From: Occultella glacieicola
Lineage (GTDB): Bacteria; Actinomycetota; Actinomycetes; Actinomycetales; Beutenbergiaceae
Assembly (NCBI RefSeq): GCF_004353825.1
Contig: NZ_SMNA01000002.1
Span: 518,752 to 582,751, forward strand
Length of the DNA stretch: 64,000 nt
Reading direction: 5' to 3'
The notes beneath the pieces were generated by a model. It ran no database searches. It saw only the letters and a program-made list of their open reading frames with translations, and was not told the DNA's origin. This document shows positions 63,884 through 64,000 of this stretch, piece after piece (the first letter of the stretch is position 1; every line of letters starts with the position of its first letter). Made by a program: the position numbers and the translations under genes.

Positions 63884-64000
63884 TGTGGTCAAGTTATCGG
63901 CATATTAGTACCGGTCAGCTTCATGAGTCTTGGTGTCCTCACTTCCACATCCGGCCTATCAACCCAGTAGTCTAGCTGGGAGCCTCTCGGGGTCGAGCCC
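63884..64000 (-). rRNA. rrl: 23S ribosomal RNA, 3' end (partial)
   Basis: The reverse strand reads GGCTCGACCCCGAGAGGCTC at the window edge, then GATAGGCCGGATGTGGAAG and GACCGGTACTAATATGCCG, the conserved 3' terminal sequence of 23S rRNA. The gene continues beyond the right edge. The 3' end is placed by analogy with E. coli at about 63884; 84 bp separate it from 5S. Confidence 0.96.

Overview
The DNA is very GC-rich. It carries WhiB, GuaB3, SURF1, DUF3817, an unlinked groES under CIRCE control, PrsW, and an actinobacterial rRNA 3' end. This points to a chromosomal segment of an actinomycete, most likely Micrococcales (Beutenbergia/Georgenia/Ruania-like; genus not established). There are no insertion sequences, phage genes, CRISPR arrays or tRNAs. 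The window looks like ordinary core chromosome with one accessory carbohydrate region.

Layout. 1-5.7 kb: the start of a PcrA/UvrD helicase, small membrane proteins, a MerR regulator with its divergent aldo/keto reductase, an SDR protein, and a LuxR-type response regulator overlapping a PspC-domain histidine kinase. 5.8-12.2 kb: PspC and membrane proteins divergent from that kinase, a GT4 glycosyltransferase, trans-aconitate methyltransferase, GMP synthase, and a DUF3817 protein. 12.3-17.6 kb: a secreted unknown protein, an asymmetric heterodimeric ABC exporter, and SURF1. 17.8-23.6 kb: a tightly coupled phosphoketolase-pta-ackA operon that would turn xylulose-5-P/fructose-6-P into acetate with ATP gain. 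23.6-26 kb: an Nramp-fold transporter lacking the metal-binding motifs, followed by a TIM-barrel sugar isomerase-like protein. 26-29.3 kb: fumarase and a divergent unknown 540-residue membrane protein. 29.4-36.9 kb: a sugar-uptake island with a binding protein, two permeases, a YesL-like protein, a DeoR/LacI hybrid regulator, and a divergent hydroxyacid dehydrogenase plus TIM-barrel protein.

37-48.9 kb: GuaB3 and GuaB (which with GuaA complete GMP synthesis), an exonuclease, a B12-fold MerR protein divergent from a WhiB3-like protein, groES, a PrsW protease, a methyltransferase, a glutamate-cysteine ligase-like enzyme, and a PadR/HAAS pair. 48.9-59.4 kb: a long reverse-strand housekeeping run (glmS, acpS, nnr, alr-tsaE fusion, tsaB, rimI, rhodanese, tsaD, GH3). 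It joins cell-wall precursor supply, coenzyme repair and the tRNA t6A pathway. 59.5-64 kb: coaA, a type-B carboxylesterase, DedA, a GNAT protein, then 5S rRNA and the 3' end of 23S rRNA on the reverse strand.

A recurring feature is leaderless-type gene starts: a TANNNT-like -10 box ends 5-8 nt before ATG/GTG in a dozen or more genes. These were used to choose several starts. The most interesting candidates for undescribed biology are the non-canonical Nramp/TIM-barrel pair, the direct-repeat operator between the B12-type MerR and WhiB genes, and the twin 36-bp palindromes before the DUF456 gene. All functions come from motif recognition by eye; no database search was possible.
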